64,000 nt of DNA from Roseivirga spongicola (GCF_001592965.1 NZ_LRPC01000031.1:103122-167121); one strand, 5' to 3'. Shown: positions 33,949 to 45,115, counted from the first letter of the stretch. A program made the numbers and translations. The notes: generated by a model not told the origin, from the sequence alone.

Positions 33949-35460
33949 TTAATTTATTGTGTAGGACATTTCGCCCCCTTTTTCGTCCTTTAACTGTATG
34001 CCGGCTGCCTTCAAATCGTCTCTGATTTTATCAGATAGAGCATAGTTTTTACTGAATTTTGCCTGCTTTCTTAGCTCGATCAACACCTGCATTACGCTAT
34101 CTAAAGTTTTACCATCCTGAGCTGCTTCTGCCTCATTTCTAAGGCCTAACACGTCAAAGATGATTCCTTTAAATCGCTCTATTACCTGTTCGAAAACTTC
34201 AGGGTCAATTACTGCTAACTCTGAAGGTTGCTGGTAGTAGGTATTTATTTTGGTACTCAGTTCAAATAAATTAGCAATGGCTTTTGCTGTATTGAAGTCA
34301 TCGCTTAAGTCTTTCATGGCCTTATCTACAATATCGCCCAGCTCTTGGGTTTTGGCTTTATCAATACTTGCTGTACCTGGCTTAGCTAGTTTCTCCAAAA
34401 GGTTGACACTCGCCATTAGTCGCTTGTAACCTTTTTCGGCAGCTTGTAGCGCTTCATTCGAGAAGTCCAAAGTGCTGGCATAATGAGACATAAGCATAAA
34501 GAAACGCACCGTCATTGCTGAGTATCCTCTTTCCAAAAGCTTATGGTCACCTGTTAGTAATTGCTCTGGAGTAAAGCCATTACCCTCAGACTTGGCCATT
34601 TTTCGGCCATTTACTGTAAGCATGTTTCCGTGAATCCAGTAGTTGGCTCCACCTTTATGGCAGCAGCCTTTGTTTTGAGCAATTTCAGCTTCGTGATGTG
34701 GGAACTTCAAGTCCATTCCTCCACCGTGAATGTCGAAGGTTTCACCTAGGTATTTGGTGCTCATTACAGAGCATTCCAAATGCCATCCCGGAAAGCCTTC
34801 TCCCCACGGAGATGGCCAACGCATAAGGTGGCCGCCCTCTGCCTTCTTCCAAAGAGCAAAATCTAAAGGATCGTTTTTCTGATCTTGACCAGAAAGTGCT
34901 CGAGTGTTGGAAAGCATTTCATCAATATTTCTTCCACTCAACTCTCCGTATTCATGGTCTTGGCCAAACCTCCTTACATCGAAATAAACGTTTCCGTCTT
35001 TTTCGTAGGCATAGCCGTTATCTATAATCTTCTGAACAAACTCAATTTGCTCAACTATATGACCTGTAGCGGTTGGCTCAATAGAAGGAGGGATGTTGTT
35101 GAAGAGTTGCATAACATCGTGAAAGCCATTGGTGTATTTTTGAACCACTTCCATTGGTTCAAGTTCTTCCAAACGTGCCTTCTTGGCTATTTTATCTTCC
35201 CCTTCATCCGCATCGCCCACTAAATGGCCAACGTCAGTGATGTTTCTTACATATCGAACCTTGTACCCGAGAAATTTTAAGTATCTAAAAATGATATCGA
35301 AAGAAACGAAGGTGCGCACATTGCCTAAGTGCACATCGCTATAAACAGTTGGGCCACAGACGTACATGCCCACGCGGCCTTCGTGTATTGGTTTGAATAC
35401 TTGCTTTTCTTTCTCTAATGAATTGTAAATGCTTATCGGATACTGTTCGTATAGGCTCAT
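33949..35460 (-). CDS. cysS: Cysteinyl-tRNA synthetase
   Basis: 503 residues. Class I synthetase: [19 protein letters not shown] (HIGH region, zinc cysteine), [10 protein letters not shown] and HHEAEIAQ zinc ligands, and RKMAKSEGN (KMSKS variant). Its ATG overlaps the folE stop by 4 nt (35457-35460), so the two are coupled. Confidence 0.96.
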   Translation of the reverse strand: MSLYEQYPISIYNSLEKEKQVFKPIHEGRVGMYVCGPTVYSDVHLGNVRTFVSFDIIFRYLKFLGYKVRYVRNITDVGHLVGDADEGEDKIAKKARLEELEPMEVVQKYTNGFHDVMQLFNNIPPSIEPTATGHIVEQIEFVQKIIDNGYAYEKDGNVYFDVRRFGQDHEYGELSGRNIDEMLSNTRALSGQDQKNDPLDFALWKKAEGGHLMRWPSPWGEGFPGWHLECSVMSTKYLGETFDIHGGGMDLKFPHHEAEIAQNKGCCHKGGANYWIHGNMLTVNGRKMAKSEGNGFTPEQLLTGDHKLLERGYSAMTVRFFMLMSHYASTLDFSNEALQAAEKGYKRLMASVNLLEKLAKPGTASIDKAKTQELGDIVDKAMKDLSDDFNTAKAIANLFELSTKINTYYQQPSELAVIDPEVFEQVIERFKGIIFDVLGLRNEAEAAQDGKTLDSVMQVLIELRKQAKFSKNYALSDKIRDDLKAAGIQLKDEKGGEMSYTIN

Positions 35461-36149
35461 TTCAACTTGTCGTTGATGTAGGTCAAAAATTCTTTTTTGG
35501 TAGCTTCTTCTTGGAATTTGCCGCTGTATTCAACAGTAACGGTAGAAGAATGCTGATCGGATACACCTCTTGAGCTAATACACATATGTTCGGCATCTAC
35601 ATAAACAGCCACATCTTCCGTATTAAGCGCTTCTTTCAGTTCGTTCAACACTTGTAGTGCAAGTCTCTCTTGAACTTGTGGCCTACGCGCATAGTAGTCT
35701 ACAATTCTATTGATTTTAGAAAGGCCAATTACATTACCGTTTGGTATGTAGGCAACGTGCGCTCTTCCAACAATTGGTAAAAAGTGATGCTCGCAGTTAG
35801 AGTAAACTGTGATGTTCTTTTCTACCAACATTTGGTTGTAGTTGTACTTGTTTTCGAAGGTAGACATAGATGGCTTATTGGCCGGATCTAACCCTTTGAA
35901 TAAGTCTTTGATGTAGAGTTTGGCTACCCTTTTTGGTGTACCTTTTAGACTGTCGTCTGTTAAGTCTAGGCCAAGGGTATGCATTATCTTTTCGAAGTAA
36001 CCCTGAATTTTCTCGATCTTCTCCTCGTCACTTAGCTCAAATGCATCTTCTCTCATCGGAGTGGCTATAGAAGTCATGATATGGTTATCACCAATCTCAT
36101 CTACCTCTTTCAATAATTCGTCAGAAACTTTTGTTGACTTATCTTCCAT
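35457..36149 (-). CDS. folE: GTP cyclohydrolase I
   Basis: 230 residues with an N-terminal extension of about 50 residues before the catalytic core. Zinc ligands in YSNCEHHFLPI and AEHMCISSRG, GTP-site residues in GLSKINRIVD and RPQVQERL. First step of folate/pterin synthesis. Operon with cysS. Confidence 0.95.
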   Translation of the reverse strand: MEDKSTKVSDELLKEVDEIGDNHIMTSIATPMREDAFELSDEEKIEKIQGYFEKIMHTLGLDLTDDSLKGTPKRVAKLYIKDLFKGLDPANKPSMSTFENKYNYNQMLVEKNITVYSNCEHHFLPIVGRAHVAYIPNGNVIGLSKINRIVDYYARRPQVQERLALQVLNELKEALNTEDVAVYVDAEHMCISSRGVSDQHSSTVTVEYSGKFQEEATKKEFLTYINDKLK

Positions 36150-36325
36150 TACTCAATTTTTGAATGCCGAACCTTTCATGCCTCAGGGGCGTAAAAAGTT
36201 GGGCAAAAGTACGATTAATTCCTATGCAATTAAAATCAGATAATGATAACTCTAGTTGAATGAAAATGATTCGATTTTAGGAAGCCTTTCGGTAATTTTT
36301 TTGTGCTAATCTGTATTTTAGAAAG

Positions 36326-36907
36326 ATGGGATTGTTTGGTGAAAGGTTGCTGGCTTATGCTTACAGGCTAAAGGAGAGGAGAGGCTTCTTCCTAAGTGAT
36401 GTTAAGCGACTAGCATGTTTTGCCAATAACCCTAGGAATCAAGAGGTTGAGGCGGTTAAGCTAAAGCTGAGTGTGCTCAACCATAAGCAAATAAATGATT
36501 TGGCTTGTCAGCAAGAAATGACGAACCACATTATTACACAGAATATAGACGAAGATTTAGATGGTAATGCTTTAACGGCTGTGACTAAATTGGCAAAATT
36601 TCAGTTTAAGGGGAATGAGTATCATTTATTAGCCTTTGCTTCAGCATATTGTAACTCGCATAAACCCAGTGTTTTTCCAATTTACGATGTAAAACATTTG
36701 GGCCTTATGAAACAATATATGAGCCATTATGCTTTATTGGGGAGCGAAGAATCTTTAGAAGATTACTCCGTTTTTAAACGTGGTCTCGATCATTTTATGA
36801 ATCATTACCGTTTAGATGAACTTTTGAATTATTATGAGGTAAAGAAGCTTAGCTGGCTATATTTGGATAAGCTATTGGCCGAAGAGGCCTGCGAATTGAA
36901 TCAATAA
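36326..36907 (+). CDS. Protein of unknown function
   Basis: 193 residues, mostly helical, no signal peptide or membrane segment. The segment LLAFASAYCNSHKPSVFPIYD resembles a stretch seen in uncharacterised Bacteroidetes proteins. No catalytic motif. 31 nt upstream of the antiporter gene, same strand, perhaps co-transcribed. Confidence 0.65.
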   Translation: MGLFGERLLAYAYRLKERRGFFLSDVKRLACFANNPRNQEVEAVKLKLSVLNHKQINDLACQQEMTNHIITQNIDEDLDGNALTAVTKLAKFQFKGNEYHLLAFASAYCNSHKPSVFPIYDVKHLGLMKQYMSHYALLGSEESLEDYSVFKRGLDHFMNHYRLDELLNYYEVKKLSWLYLDKLLAEEACELNQ

Positions 36908-36938
36908 TACCTCTTTTTTTAACCATTAACCGACCTGA

Positions 36939-38309
36939 ATGAACGCGTATAATCTTATCATTGTACTCGCTTGCGTCATTATCGCATCGCACATTTTTAA
37001 TTATATATCTAAGAGAACTAACATTCCGAGTGTTATTCTTTTGATTCTGCTGGGTATTGGTGGTAAGTACGCAATGGACTACTACAACTTTAACCAAGAC
37101 GGACTCATTTTTGGGACCTTGGAGGTACTAGGGATTGTAGGGTTGATTATGATTGTTTTAGAGGCAGCCATAGATCTAAAGCTGAGTAGAGAGAAGTGGC
37201 CAATTATTTGGAAGTCGTTTACGGTTGCGCTGATTTCTTTGATTGTCTGTGCCTTTGGTATTTCGTTGATTATCAATCAGGTATTTAAAGAAGATCCCAT
37301 CATTTCTCTGGTTTATGCGGTTCCACTTTCTATAATGAGTAGTGCCATTGTAATCCCTTCTGTAAGTCGGTTGGCAAAGGATAAGAAGGAATTTATGATC
37401 TACGAGAGTACGTTCTCAGATATTCTAGGCATTATGTTCTTCTATTTCTTGGTAGAAAATGTAGGTGTTGAAAGTGCTAATCAGGTCATTTACAGTGTAG
37501 TGGGTAATATCATTATTACCATCGTAATCTCGGTTGTGGTTAGCTATGCCTTGGTTTTGCTTTTCCAAAGATTGGAAGGAGATGTAAAACTGTTTATGCT
37601 GATTGCAGTACTGATTTTGCTCTATGCTATTGGTAAGCAATTGCACTTGTCTTCTTTGGTAATCATTCTCGTTTTTGGTTTGCTGTTGAATAATAATAAC
37701 CTCTTCTTTATTGGCAAATTGAAGGAGTTTATAAACGAAAAAACCATCAACTCAATACTTAAAGATTTGCACCTAGTTACACGGGAGTCTGCATTTGTTG
37801 TGCGAACTTTTTTCTTTGTGGTTTTTGGTACTACAATCGACTTAAGGGCTTTGCTCGACCTTGAAATATTTGCTGTAGGCTTAGGGATAGTGGTGTTCTT
37901 CTTTATCGTAAGGTTTGTTTTCTTAAAGCTGTTTTTCCTTAAGAAATCTATATTTCCTGAGTTTTTTATTACACCAAGAGGATTGATTACTGTACTCTTA
38001 TTCTTCTCAATTCCTGAAGAACTGACTTCGCTTACTTTCAATTCCGACATTATTTTGATAACCATTATTGTCACCAGTTTGGTAATGACTTGGGGACTGA
38101 TCAAGTTCGGAAAAGAAGGCTTAGAAGAAGGTGCCCCAGCTCCATTAGAAGATACTGGACTGTCTTACTTTTTGCAGCGTATGAGCAGTAATACCTCTGG
38201 CACTAAAGATGTGGTGCTGGCAGAACAAGTAGAAGAGGCGGTAGAGGAGATTGAGAAGGAAAATGCTGAAGAGGATTCTGAGTCTAAAGAAGAGAAGGAT
38301 AAAGAGTAG
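36939..38309 (+). CDS. Cation:proton antiporter (CPA1/CPA2 type)
   Basis: 456 residues with about 12 transmembrane helices over residues 1-395 and a long acidic cytoplasmic tail (EEAVEEIEKENAEEDSESKEEKDKE). Motifs fit the Na+(K+)/H+ exchanger fold: LLGIGGKYAMDY, LIMIVLEAAIDLKLSREKWP, SAIVIPSVSRLAKDKKEF, TRESAFVVRTFFFVVFG, PRGLITVLLF. Inner membrane, pH and ion homeostasis. The ion is not determinable. Confidence 0.88.
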   Translation: MNAYNLIIVLACVIIASHIFNYISKRTNIPSVILLILLGIGGKYAMDYYNFNQDGLIFGTLEVLGIVGLIMIVLEAAIDLKLSREKWPIIWKSFTVALISLIVCAFGISLIINQVFKEDPIISLVYAVPLSIMSSAIVIPSVSRLAKDKKEFMIYESTFSDILGIMFFYFLVENVGVESANQVIYSVVGNIIITIVISVVVSYALVLLFQRLEGDVKLFMLIAVLILLYAIGKQLHLSSLVIILVFGLLLNNNNLFFIGKLKEFINEKTINSILKDLHLVTRESAFVVRTFFFVVFGTTIDLRALLDLEIFAVGLGIVVFFFIVRFVFLKLFFLKKSIFPEFFITPRGLITVLLFFSIPEELTSLTFNSDIILITIIVTSLVMTWGLIKFGKEGLEEGAPAPLEDTGLSYFLQRMSSNTSGTKDVVLAEQVEEAVEEIEKENAEEDSESKEEKDKE

Positions 38310-38595
38310 TTTGTTCTGGTTCTTCATTGCGAGAAACAAACTTCGCCTCCCGAGGCCCCGATACTTCGGGGCGGGAGTGAAAGTCTGTGCCGAAGGTCTG
38401 ATTAGCGTACTTCCAAACAGGTAGATTACTTCGTCACAATTAATTGCCTCGCATTAATTCTTCCTCGTAATGACGGGGCAGATGATCATTCGATTTGTTC
38501 TAGGCTTTTCAATTCATGCGAACTTTCAATATACCGATTATTGTAAGACTACATAATGGCTTTTCTCCTCGTAATGACGGGCCGAGAGAGATTGT
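38310..38595. other. Intergenic region with palindromes
   Basis: Contains nested hairpin CTCCCG/CGGGAG around GCCCCGA/TCGGGGC (38347-38377) and two copies of TCCTCGTAATGACGGG (about 38461 and 38565). No gene. Confidence 0.6.
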
Positions 38596-41112
38596 CTAAT
38601 GAGGGTCAACATCTACAACCACTTCAACGGATTTGAGTTCTTTTACTTTGAGTAACTCCAGCTGAGCATTTCGAATCAGGTCTTTTACGGCTTCCATCTT
38701 ATATTTCTTTTCAATCTTTAAGAAGATGTCCATCAAGAATTTATCTCTGATTTTGTTGATTAGCGGCTCTTGAGGGCCTAGCACTCTGCTGGCTCCCATG
38801 TCTTCTTTGAGAATGTTGGCCAATCTTTGAGCTGCTTCATTGGTGAGTTTTTTGTCTTTGCTTCGAAGCGTCAAATGAATCATTCTAGTGAAAGGAGGGT
38901 AGTGATACTTTTTCCTTTCCATCATTTCTCGTTGATAAAAAGTATGGTAATCACCAGTTCTGATGAGTTCGATAATGCCCTGCTCAGGGTTCCTACTTTG
39001 AATAATTACCCTGCCTTCAGTATCTCTTCTTCCAGCTCTACCACTTACTTGGGTAACCATTTGAAAGGCTCTTTCATAAGCTCTAAAATCAGGGAAGTAA
39101 AGCATTCTGTCAATGTCGAACACACCTACCAAACTTACCTTGTCGAAGTCTAGTCCCTTAGAAACCATTTGAGTTCCTACTAGAATATCAATTTCACCTT
39201 TCTCAAAATCGTGTATTATGTTCTGATAGGCGTATTTGGCTCGGGTGGTTTCTAAGTCCATTCTTTGCACCCGTGCCTTCGGAAAGAGCAGCTTAATATC
39301 TTCTTCAATGCGTTCTGTACCAATACCAACGGTATGCACCTTTGTGCTGCCACAAGCGGGGCAGACCAACGGAACAGCATCTTTATGGCCACAGTAATGG
39401 CAGTTGAGCTGGTTTTTATATTGATGGTAGGTGAGGCTAACCGAGCAGCGAGGGCACTCAGGAATATGACCACAATCTTCGCATGTGAGATAGTTAGAAA
39501 AACCTCTTCGGTTTTGGAAAATGATGGCTTGCTCTTTTTTCTCTAGAATCTGTCCGATGGCTTCAATAAGCACAGAAGTGAACTCGCCAACACTGGTTTT
39601 TCGCTTCTTTTCCTCCGTTAGGTTGGCCAGGTTAATAACTGGTAAACTAGCATCGTTGTATCGCTGAAATAGCTCAACCAAACCGTACTTTTCTTGCTTG
39701 GCATTGGTGTAAGATTCCAACGATGGCGTAGCAGAGCCTAAAACTGTTTTTGCACCATGCAAATGTGCCAAATAGAGTGCAACATCTCTCGCATGGTATC
39801 TCGGTGCCGGATCATACTGTTTATAGCTGGTTTCGTGCTCCTCGTCTACTATTACTAGCCCTAGGCTACCAAAGGGAAGGAAAATGCTGCTTCGAACCCC
39901 CACAATAAAGTCGAATCGACCTTCCATAAGTCCGTACCAAACCTCAACCCTTTCGTTGTCTGAGAATTTAGAATGGTAAACACCCATTCTGTCACCAAAA
40001 ACTTTTCTGAGCCTGTTGACTATCTGAGCAGTAAGGGCAATTTCTGGCAGAAGATAGAGTACTTGCTGACCGCTTTCCAGTGCCTGCTGAATTAGACTGA
40101 TATAAATTTCGGTTTTACCACTACCTGTAATGCCATGGAGTAAAACGGTAGACTTATTGGTAAAGTAATCGAAGATTTCTTGCTGAGCATTTTGCTGAAT
40201 ATCGCTAAGCTCTATTTCAGTAGTTTCTGCGGGACCTTCATCTCCAAAGCGAGAAACAATCTCTTCAAACTCAATCAGTATTTCATTCTTTACCATCGTT
40301 TTGATGGATGAAGCTGAAAGACCAGCTTCAGTAAAGGTCGACTTAGGAATACCTGATGAGTTCAATTCTGGGTTTTGAAACACAGGGACTTCTCTCAAGT
40401 AAAGCAACAGTATGTCCGACTGCTTTGGCTTTTTCTCCAACTCTTGAAAGAGCTCATCTAACAAATCTTCATTCGCTAAGTAATCACCATGAAGCCGTAT
40501 TTTCTTTACTTTTTTCGGCTTGTAACGCTCTTTTACTTCTTCATAAATGATCACCAATTCTTTCTGAACCAGTGATTTGATATAGCGGTAAGCACTTTTG
40601 AGTTCTAAGATGTCGGCTGCGTCTCTGTAGCTTAATGAGTCTTTTTTCTCTAATGCCGAGAGAAGAATTACTTCCTTATCATCTAAAGTAAGGTCTGTAT
40701 CATTCCAGTCGTAGTGCGGATGAAGCTGAATTTTTGATTCACTACTCAACTTAAGTCCTGAAGGAAAGGCTGCATTTACCACTTCGCCATAAGTGCAGAG
40801 ATAATAGTTGCTCATCCACTTCATCATGTTTACCTGCTGAGGAGTAACAACCGGTTCTGCATCTAGTACATCTAAGATGGGTTTAGCTGTGTAGACTTTA
40901 GGCGCTTCTTGGTGGATAGAATCAACAAGGCCAGTTACCACTTTCTGTCTACCAAACGAGACGATTACTCTGATGCCTGGCTTTACTAACTCCAGAAATT
41001 CAGTGGGGACTCTGTAAGTGAAAAGCTGCGGAATGGGTAGTGGCAGAGCTACATTAGCAAAGTAAGTGGCTGCTTCTTCAGGAGCGTCAATATTGAATTG
41101 GAGTGATGACAA
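38596..41112 (-). CDS. priA: Primosomal protein N' (PriA helicase)
   Basis: 838 residues from TTG 41112. N-terminal DNA 3'-end-binding domain, helicase motif I LLHGITGSGKTE, DEEH box, GSATPSLES, zinc-binding cysteine block CEDCGHIPECPRCSVSL...CHYCGH...CPACGS, motif VI SGRAGRRDTEG. It restarts stalled replication forks. Confidence 0.96.
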   Translation of the reverse strand: MSSLQFNIDAPEEAATYFANVALPLPIPQLFTYRVPTEFLELVKPGIRVIVSFGRQKVVTGLVDSIHQEAPKVYTAKPILDVLDAEPVVTPQQVNMMKWMSNYYLCTYGEVVNAAFPSGLKLSSESKIQLHPHYDWNDTDLTLDDKEVILLSALEKKDSLSYRDAADILELKSAYRYIKSLVQKELVIIYEEVKERYKPKKVKKIRLHGDYLANEDLLDELFQELEKKPKQSDILLLYLREVPVFQNPELNSSGIPKSTFTEAGLSASSIKTMVKNEILIEFEEIVSRFGDEGPAETTEIELSDIQQNAQQEIFDYFTNKSTVLLHGITGSGKTEIYISLIQQALESGQQVLYLLPEIALTAQIVNRLRKVFGDRMGVYHSKFSDNERVEVWYGLMEGRFDFIVGVRSSIFLPFGSLGLVIVDEEHETSYKQYDPAPRYHARDVALYLAHLHGAKTVLGSATPSLESYTNAKQEKYGLVELFQRYNDASLPVINLANLTEEKKRKTSVGEFTSVLIEAIGQILEKKEQAIIFQNRRGFSNYLTCEDCGHIPECPRCSVSLTYHQYKNQLNCHYCGHKDAVPLVCPACGSTKVHTVGIGTERIEEDIKLLFPKARVQRMDLETTRAKYAYQNIIHDFEKGEIDILVGTQMVSKGLDFDKVSLVGVFDIDRMLYFPDFRAYERAFQMVTQVSGRAGRRDTEGRVIIQSRNPEQGIIELIRTGDYHTFYQREMMERKKYHYPPFTRMIHLTLRSKDKKLTNEAAQRLANILKEDMGASRVLGPQEPLINKIRDKFLMDIFLKIEKKYKMEAVKDLIRNAQLELLKVKELKSVEVVVDVDPH

Positions 41113-41189
41113 ACGACTGTTTTCTATGAAAGTTTGAAGTTATTAATTAAAGGCTTTCTAGTGGTAGAAGAAGTGGAGAATGTTTTGGC

Positions 41190-41295
41190 GACCCCTAAAT
41201 CCCCTAAAGGGGACTTTGCTTCATCATTTTGACAAGTTTCATCTCTCACCCTCCCGAGTTCTCGGAAGGGCTAGGGTAGAATTTACTTTGTTTGA
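41190..41295. repeat. Direct repeat copy A near the DUF559 gene
   Basis: CCCCTAAATCCCCTAAAGG...CATCATTTTGACAAG...CTCACC...GGGTAGAATTT. Same order of elements in copies B and C. Confidence 0.8.
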
Positions 41296-41406
41296 GTAAA
41301 CTTTATCGTTTAAACTTTACCCTCGAGTCCATATGGCATATTGTCTTGCGAAGGGCTCGGGTAAAAGTTATGTGATCTTTATGCAAGCTTGAAGGCTAGG
41401 GCATTA

Positions 41407-41490
41407 GGCCCCTAAATCCCCTAAAGGGGACTTTGCTACATCATTTTGACAAGCTTCATCACTCACCCTTTAGGGTCGGGGTAAAAACTT
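41407..41490. repeat. Direct repeat copy B
   Basis: CCCCTAAATCCCCTAAAGG, CATCATTTTGACAAGC, ACTCACCC, ending at the DUF559 stop codon. Confidence 0.8.
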
Positions 41491-41884
41491 ATTCTGATGA
41501 AATGTGCCTTAATAGATTTAAACATAGGTTGCTAATTTCAGTTATTACCTTCTCAATATTCTGTTCTATTTCTTGATTCGAAAACCTTATCACCGAAATT
41601 CCAAAATCATGTAATTCATGAGATCTATCAGCGTCATATTCTGCTTGATCTTTTTCCATATGATTTTTTCCATCGACCTCAATTACCAGTTTTAATTTAT
41701 GACAATAGAAATCTACAATGTAGATGGCAATGGGATGCTGAGCCTTAAAACGAAGGCCATGAATTTGGTTTGATTTAATCTTTTCCCACAGGAGCTTTTC
41801 ATGATAAGTCATGTTCTCTCTTAGCCGCTTTGCTTGCTCAAAGAGAGTCGGTGAAGCACCATAAAACATTTTTCGTTCCGTCAT
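41489..41884 (-). CDS. DUF559 endonuclease-like protein
   Basis: 131 residues, Vsr/PD-(D/E)xK-like fold: LRENMTYHEKLLWEKIKSNQ, then LRFKAQHPIAIYIVDFYCHKLKLVIEVDG (catalytic Asp and Glu-x-Asp), DGISVIRFSN-like end. Such proteins are frequent, often mobile, in Bacteroidetes. The gene sits between direct-repeat copies A/B on one side and C on the other, which suggests it moved in with them or that they serve as insertion sites. Confidence 0.85.
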   Translation of the reverse strand: MTERKMFYGASPTLFEQAKRLRENMTYHEKLLWEKIKSNQIHGLRFKAQHPIAIYIVDFYCHKLKLVIEVDGKNHMEKDQAEYDADRSHELHDFGISVIRFSNQEIEQNIEKVITEISNLCLNLLRHISSE

Positions 41885-41918
41885 TGAATGTATGTGTTCG
41901 AGGATTGAATTTAAGAGT

Positions 41919-42017
41919 TTACTCCTAAATCCCCTGTATGGCTTTTTACTTCATCATTTTGACAAGCTTTATCGCTCACCTTCCCGAATTCTCGGGAAGG
42001 GCTGGGGTAGAATTTGC
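41919..42017. repeat. Direct repeat copy C
   Basis: CCTAAATCCCCT...TTCATCATTTTGACAAGC...GCTCACC...GGGGTAGAATTTGCATTG. It contains palindrome TCCCGAATTCTCGGGA (41979-41994). Confidence 0.8.
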
Positions 42018-42097
42018 ATTGTTTTCGATTTTATCTCGAAACTGTTCTCCATGAGTTCGAGAGAGATACAGCACCTACTTTCCCTGCTTCCCAGGTG

Positions 42098-44143
42098 CTA
42101 TTGGGGTGGACCTATTGAAAACTCCATTTGCTCAAAAACCTCTTTTGAACTATGCACAGGTAATTGACAAGCCTTATTGTAGCAAACGAAATAGGTCGGT
42201 TGATTATTGATCATTTCTCGTCCTTCAAGAAGCTCTAGCTCTGAAGACTGATTGCTTACTTTTCCAGCGATGACCTTGTTAGGGAAATAGGCTTCGCTCA
42301 GCAATTGACTTGCTTGGTTGTTGTCAATGGCCACGACTTCCGCAGTTGGGTAGGTGTTTAAGGCATACAACGAAGCCCAATTGGCCAAGTCTTGCGGAGC
42401 AAGCATTAGCATTCTGTTCACCTTATCCACCATATCCTTCGAGGCCTCGATGTATTGGTCATGACTCAACAGCAATCCTAAAGTTTTGAGGTTACTGGCC
42501 ATCATGGAATTGGAAGAAGGAATCACGTTATCGAACAATTCTTTCTTTCTAGCTATCAGGGCTTCTGACTGGTTTGAAGTGAAGAAGAATAGTCCTTCTT
42601 GCTCATCGTAAAACTCTTGTAGAGTTACCTTCATCAGTTCATTGGCGAGGAAAAGCCAGTTCTCATCAAACGTAATTTGATAAAGCTTAAGGTAGCCTTC
42701 TATTACGGCAGCGTAGTCTTCCAAATAACCATCAATGCTAGGCTTTCCGCCCTTGAAATTCCTGTACAGGTGATGGTCTTTCATCATATGGTTTTTGATG
42801 AATTCGGCATTGGCTAGTGCTAGACTCAGAAATTTTTCTTCTCCAAAAGTAGCATAAGCATCACACAAGCCAGAAAGCATAAGCCCGTTCCAACCACTGA
42901 GGATTTTATCATCAAGTCCTGGTCTGATTCTGCTACTTCTGGCATTGAGCAGCTTCATGTTGCAAATCCTGACAATGTCTTTTAGCTCGTCTACTTCCAA
43001 ATCATTGGCTTCGGCAAACGCCTCATCTGATCCAGAACGGAAAGGAATATTCTTTCCAGGTTCCAAGTTGCCTGCGGTGATGTTATAGAAGTCTAGCATC
43101 ATTTCAGCATCTGGCCCTAAAAGGTCGTAGAATTCTTGAACGGTCCAGAGGTAGAACTTACCTTCTTCGCCTTCACTATCGGCATCTAGCGCGGAGTAGA
43201 AACCACCTTCTTCGGAAGTCATTTCTCTTTCCAGCCAGTCGATGGTCTGGTAAACGGTTTCCTTGTAAAGCGCCTTTTTAGTGGCTTGATAAGCGTGGGC
43301 ATAAAGGCTCACCAGCTGACCATTATCATAGAGCATTTTCTCGAAGTGTGGAACAAACCAATCCATATCGGTAGAATAGCGGGTGAAGCCGCCACCCACC
43401 TGATCGTAAATGCCGCCCAATGCCATGTGGTCTAAAGTTCGTTCTACATGAGCCAAAGCTTCATTATTCTCATTGATGTGATACTCCTTCAGCAGAAACT
43501 CATAAATAACAGGCATGGGAAATTTGGGCGCTCGGTTGTTTCCGCCTTGTTGTAAGTCGAAGTTTTCAGCAAACTTCAAATACATTTCATGCACCGCGGT
43601 TTTCTTAAAGTCGTTGCCTTGGCCAATAAGTCCGTATTTCTCAACTTCACTTCTGCCTAGGGTATTCATAAAGCCTTCTGCCGATTTTTCCAGTTCGTCA
43701 TGCTGCTCGTTGAATGCTCTGTTCACTTGCATACAAAGCTGCGCCCAGCCTTTCGGTGGAAAGTAAGTTCCTCCGTAAAAAGGTCGCTGATCGGGGAGTA
43801 GAAAAACATTCAGCGGCCAACCGCCCTGCAAACCCATGGCATGCACTGCATCCATATAAACCTGATCTACATCGGGGCGCTCTTCTCTATCCACCTTAAT
43901 GCAGACAAAATGCTCGTTCATAATGGCGGCAATGTCTTCGTTTTCGAAACTCTCACGCTCCATCACATGGCACCAATGGCAAGCCGAATAGCCAATACTG
44001 ACAATGATTGGCTTGTTTTCCTGCTTCGCTTTTGCTAGTGCTTCTTCGCCCCAAGGAAACCAATCTACAGGGTTGTGCGCATGCTGAAGCAGGTAAGGTG
44101 AGGAGGCTTCGGTAAGTCGGTTGGAGTGTTTCTGGTTGGCCAT
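42098..44143 (-). CDS. DUF255 thioredoxin-fold protein (YyaL/SPATA20 type)
   Basis: 681 residues. N-terminal thioredoxin-like domain with [15 protein letters not shown] (CxxC), then an (alpha/alpha)6-barrel glycosidase-like domain (about 200-560). Starts [20 protein letters not shown], the family signature. Function uncertain; a redox or carbohydrate role is proposed for the family. The ATG follows the GSCFA... neighbour arrangement: the GSCFA gene downstream on this transcript is upstream in coordinates, and the two genes abut (stop 44144-44146, ATG 44141-44143). Confidence 0.9.
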   Translation of the reverse strand: MANQKHSNRLTEASSPYLLQHAHNPVDWFPWGEEALAKAKQENKPIIVSIGYSACHWCHVMERESFENEDIAAIMNEHFVCIKVDREERPDVDQVYMDAVHAMGLQGGWPLNVFLLPDQRPFYGGTYFPPKGWAQLCMQVNRAFNEQHDELEKSAEGFMNTLGRSEVEKYGLIGQGNDFKKTAVHEMYLKFAENFDLQQGGNNRAPKFPMPVIYEFLLKEYHINENNEALAHVERTLDHMALGGIYDQVGGGFTRYSTDMDWFVPHFEKMLYDNGQLVSLYAHAYQATKKALYKETVYQTIDWLEREMTSEEGGFYSALDADSEGEEGKFYLWTVQEFYDLLGPDAEMMLDFYNITAGNLEPGKNIPFRSGSDEAFAEANDLEVDELKDIVRICNMKLLNARSSRIRPGLDDKILSGWNGLMLSGLCDAYATFGEEKFLSLALANAEFIKNHMMKDHHLYRNFKGGKPSIDGYLEDYAAVIEGYLKLYQITFDENWLFLANELMKVTLQEFYDEQEGLFFFTSNQSEALIARKKELFDNVIPSSNSMMASNLKTLGLLLSHDQYIEASKDMVDKVNRMLMLAPQDLANWASLYALNTYPTAEVVAIDNNQASQLLSEAYFPNKVIAGKVSNQSSELELLEGREMINNQPTYFVCYNKACQLPVHSSKEVFEQMEFSIGPPQ

Positions 44144-45115
44144 TTACTTCAATTGCTTGTTAAGGTTTTCAATTTCTTTGTCTAGAGGTAGCTCTTTACC
44201 CAGCTGTTTCAGTTGATCGAGTGTTTTGCTTAAGAATTTTTGGTGTCCGCCAGATTTTGGGTTGAATGGCTTATGGTTAAGCGCCATCCGCAGCTTATTC
44301 CATTTTTCTAAAGTTGCCTGATCTTTTTTGGCTAAATAGGTTTGAACGAATTGCTCCCAGATGTAGTCTATGGCTTGCTCGTTGGGATGAATGAGGTCCT
44401 TCTCATAGAATCGGTAATCTCTGAGGTCGTCCATCATTATCTCATAGGCGGGAAAATAATGAACATCTGGCGCCATGTCATCCATGTAATAAGCCGCTGA
44501 CCTTAAAACTGATTTGCTCACTGAATTCAGCTTTAAGGTATCACGCGTATGTCTTACAGGGCTCACGGTAAAGATAAACTGTACTTCTGGATTGAATTGA
44601 TTGATGACTTCTTTGAGTGCAAAAAAGGCTGGGACAATCTCTTCAACCGAAAGTAGCCTTCTGGTAAATTCTTTCTGTGGTGTTTTGTGGCAGTTGGCCA
44701 CTAGCATATGTGTTTTGTTTTGCTCATAAACCCAAGCCGTGCCCAGTGTAATGAAAATGAAGTTGGCTTCTTTTAGCTGCTGAGCCACTTTGGTGAGCGC
44801 TTCTTCCATTCGCTTGTGGAGGGTGTCTTTAGTTTTTGCTCTAAAGGAAGAATGGAATTTATAATTGAAGTAGTATCCATCGCGCTTTAGAACGGCCGCG
44901 TCTAATATTTCTGAACGCTCTAAGGAAAGCTCCATTAGCTCAAGAATTGATAATGGATTAAAAATAGTGCCGTAGGGATTGACCTCCGATTGAAATTTGG
45001 CTTCCGTAAGTCTTTGGCCAATGCTGTCTGAAAAGCATGAGCCTAAGGTCAAGATCTTCGACTGATAATCAATTTTAATAGAACTGTCTTGTGGTTCAAT
45101 TTCGGTTCTGAACAT
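44144..45115 (-). CDS. GSCFA-domain protein
   Basis: 323 residues from ATG 45115; a TTG two codons upstream is less likely. The family name motif reads LGSCFSDSIGQRL at about 29, with IFITLGTAWVYE, FTVSPVRHTRDTL and DLIHPNEQAIDYIWE (catalytic-type Asp/His). It is an SGNH-hydrolase-like fold, probably an esterase. Its stop is directly followed by the ATG of the DUF255 gene, so the two form an operon. Confidence 0.9.
   Translation of the reverse strand: MFRTEIEPQDSSIKIDYQSKILTLGSCFSDSIGQRLTEAKFQSEVNPYGTIFNPLSILELMELSLERSEILDAAVLKRDGYYFNYKFHSSFRAKTKDTLHKRMEEALTKVAQQLKEANFIFITLGTAWVYEQNKTHMLVANCHKTPQKEFTRRLLSVEEIVPAFFALKEVINQFNPEVQFIFTVSPVRHTRDTLKLNSVSKSVLRSAAYYMDDMAPDVHYFPAYEIMMDDLRDYRFYEKDLIHPNEQAIDYIWEQFVQTYLAKKDQATLEKWNKLRMALNHKPFNPKSGGHQKFLSKTLDQLKQLGKELPLDKEIENLNKQLK

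Noticed and set aside
43515..43766. Plus-strand frame inside the DUF255 gene
   Set aside because: A shadow of the real minus-strand gene; the same holds for other short frames opposite long genes.
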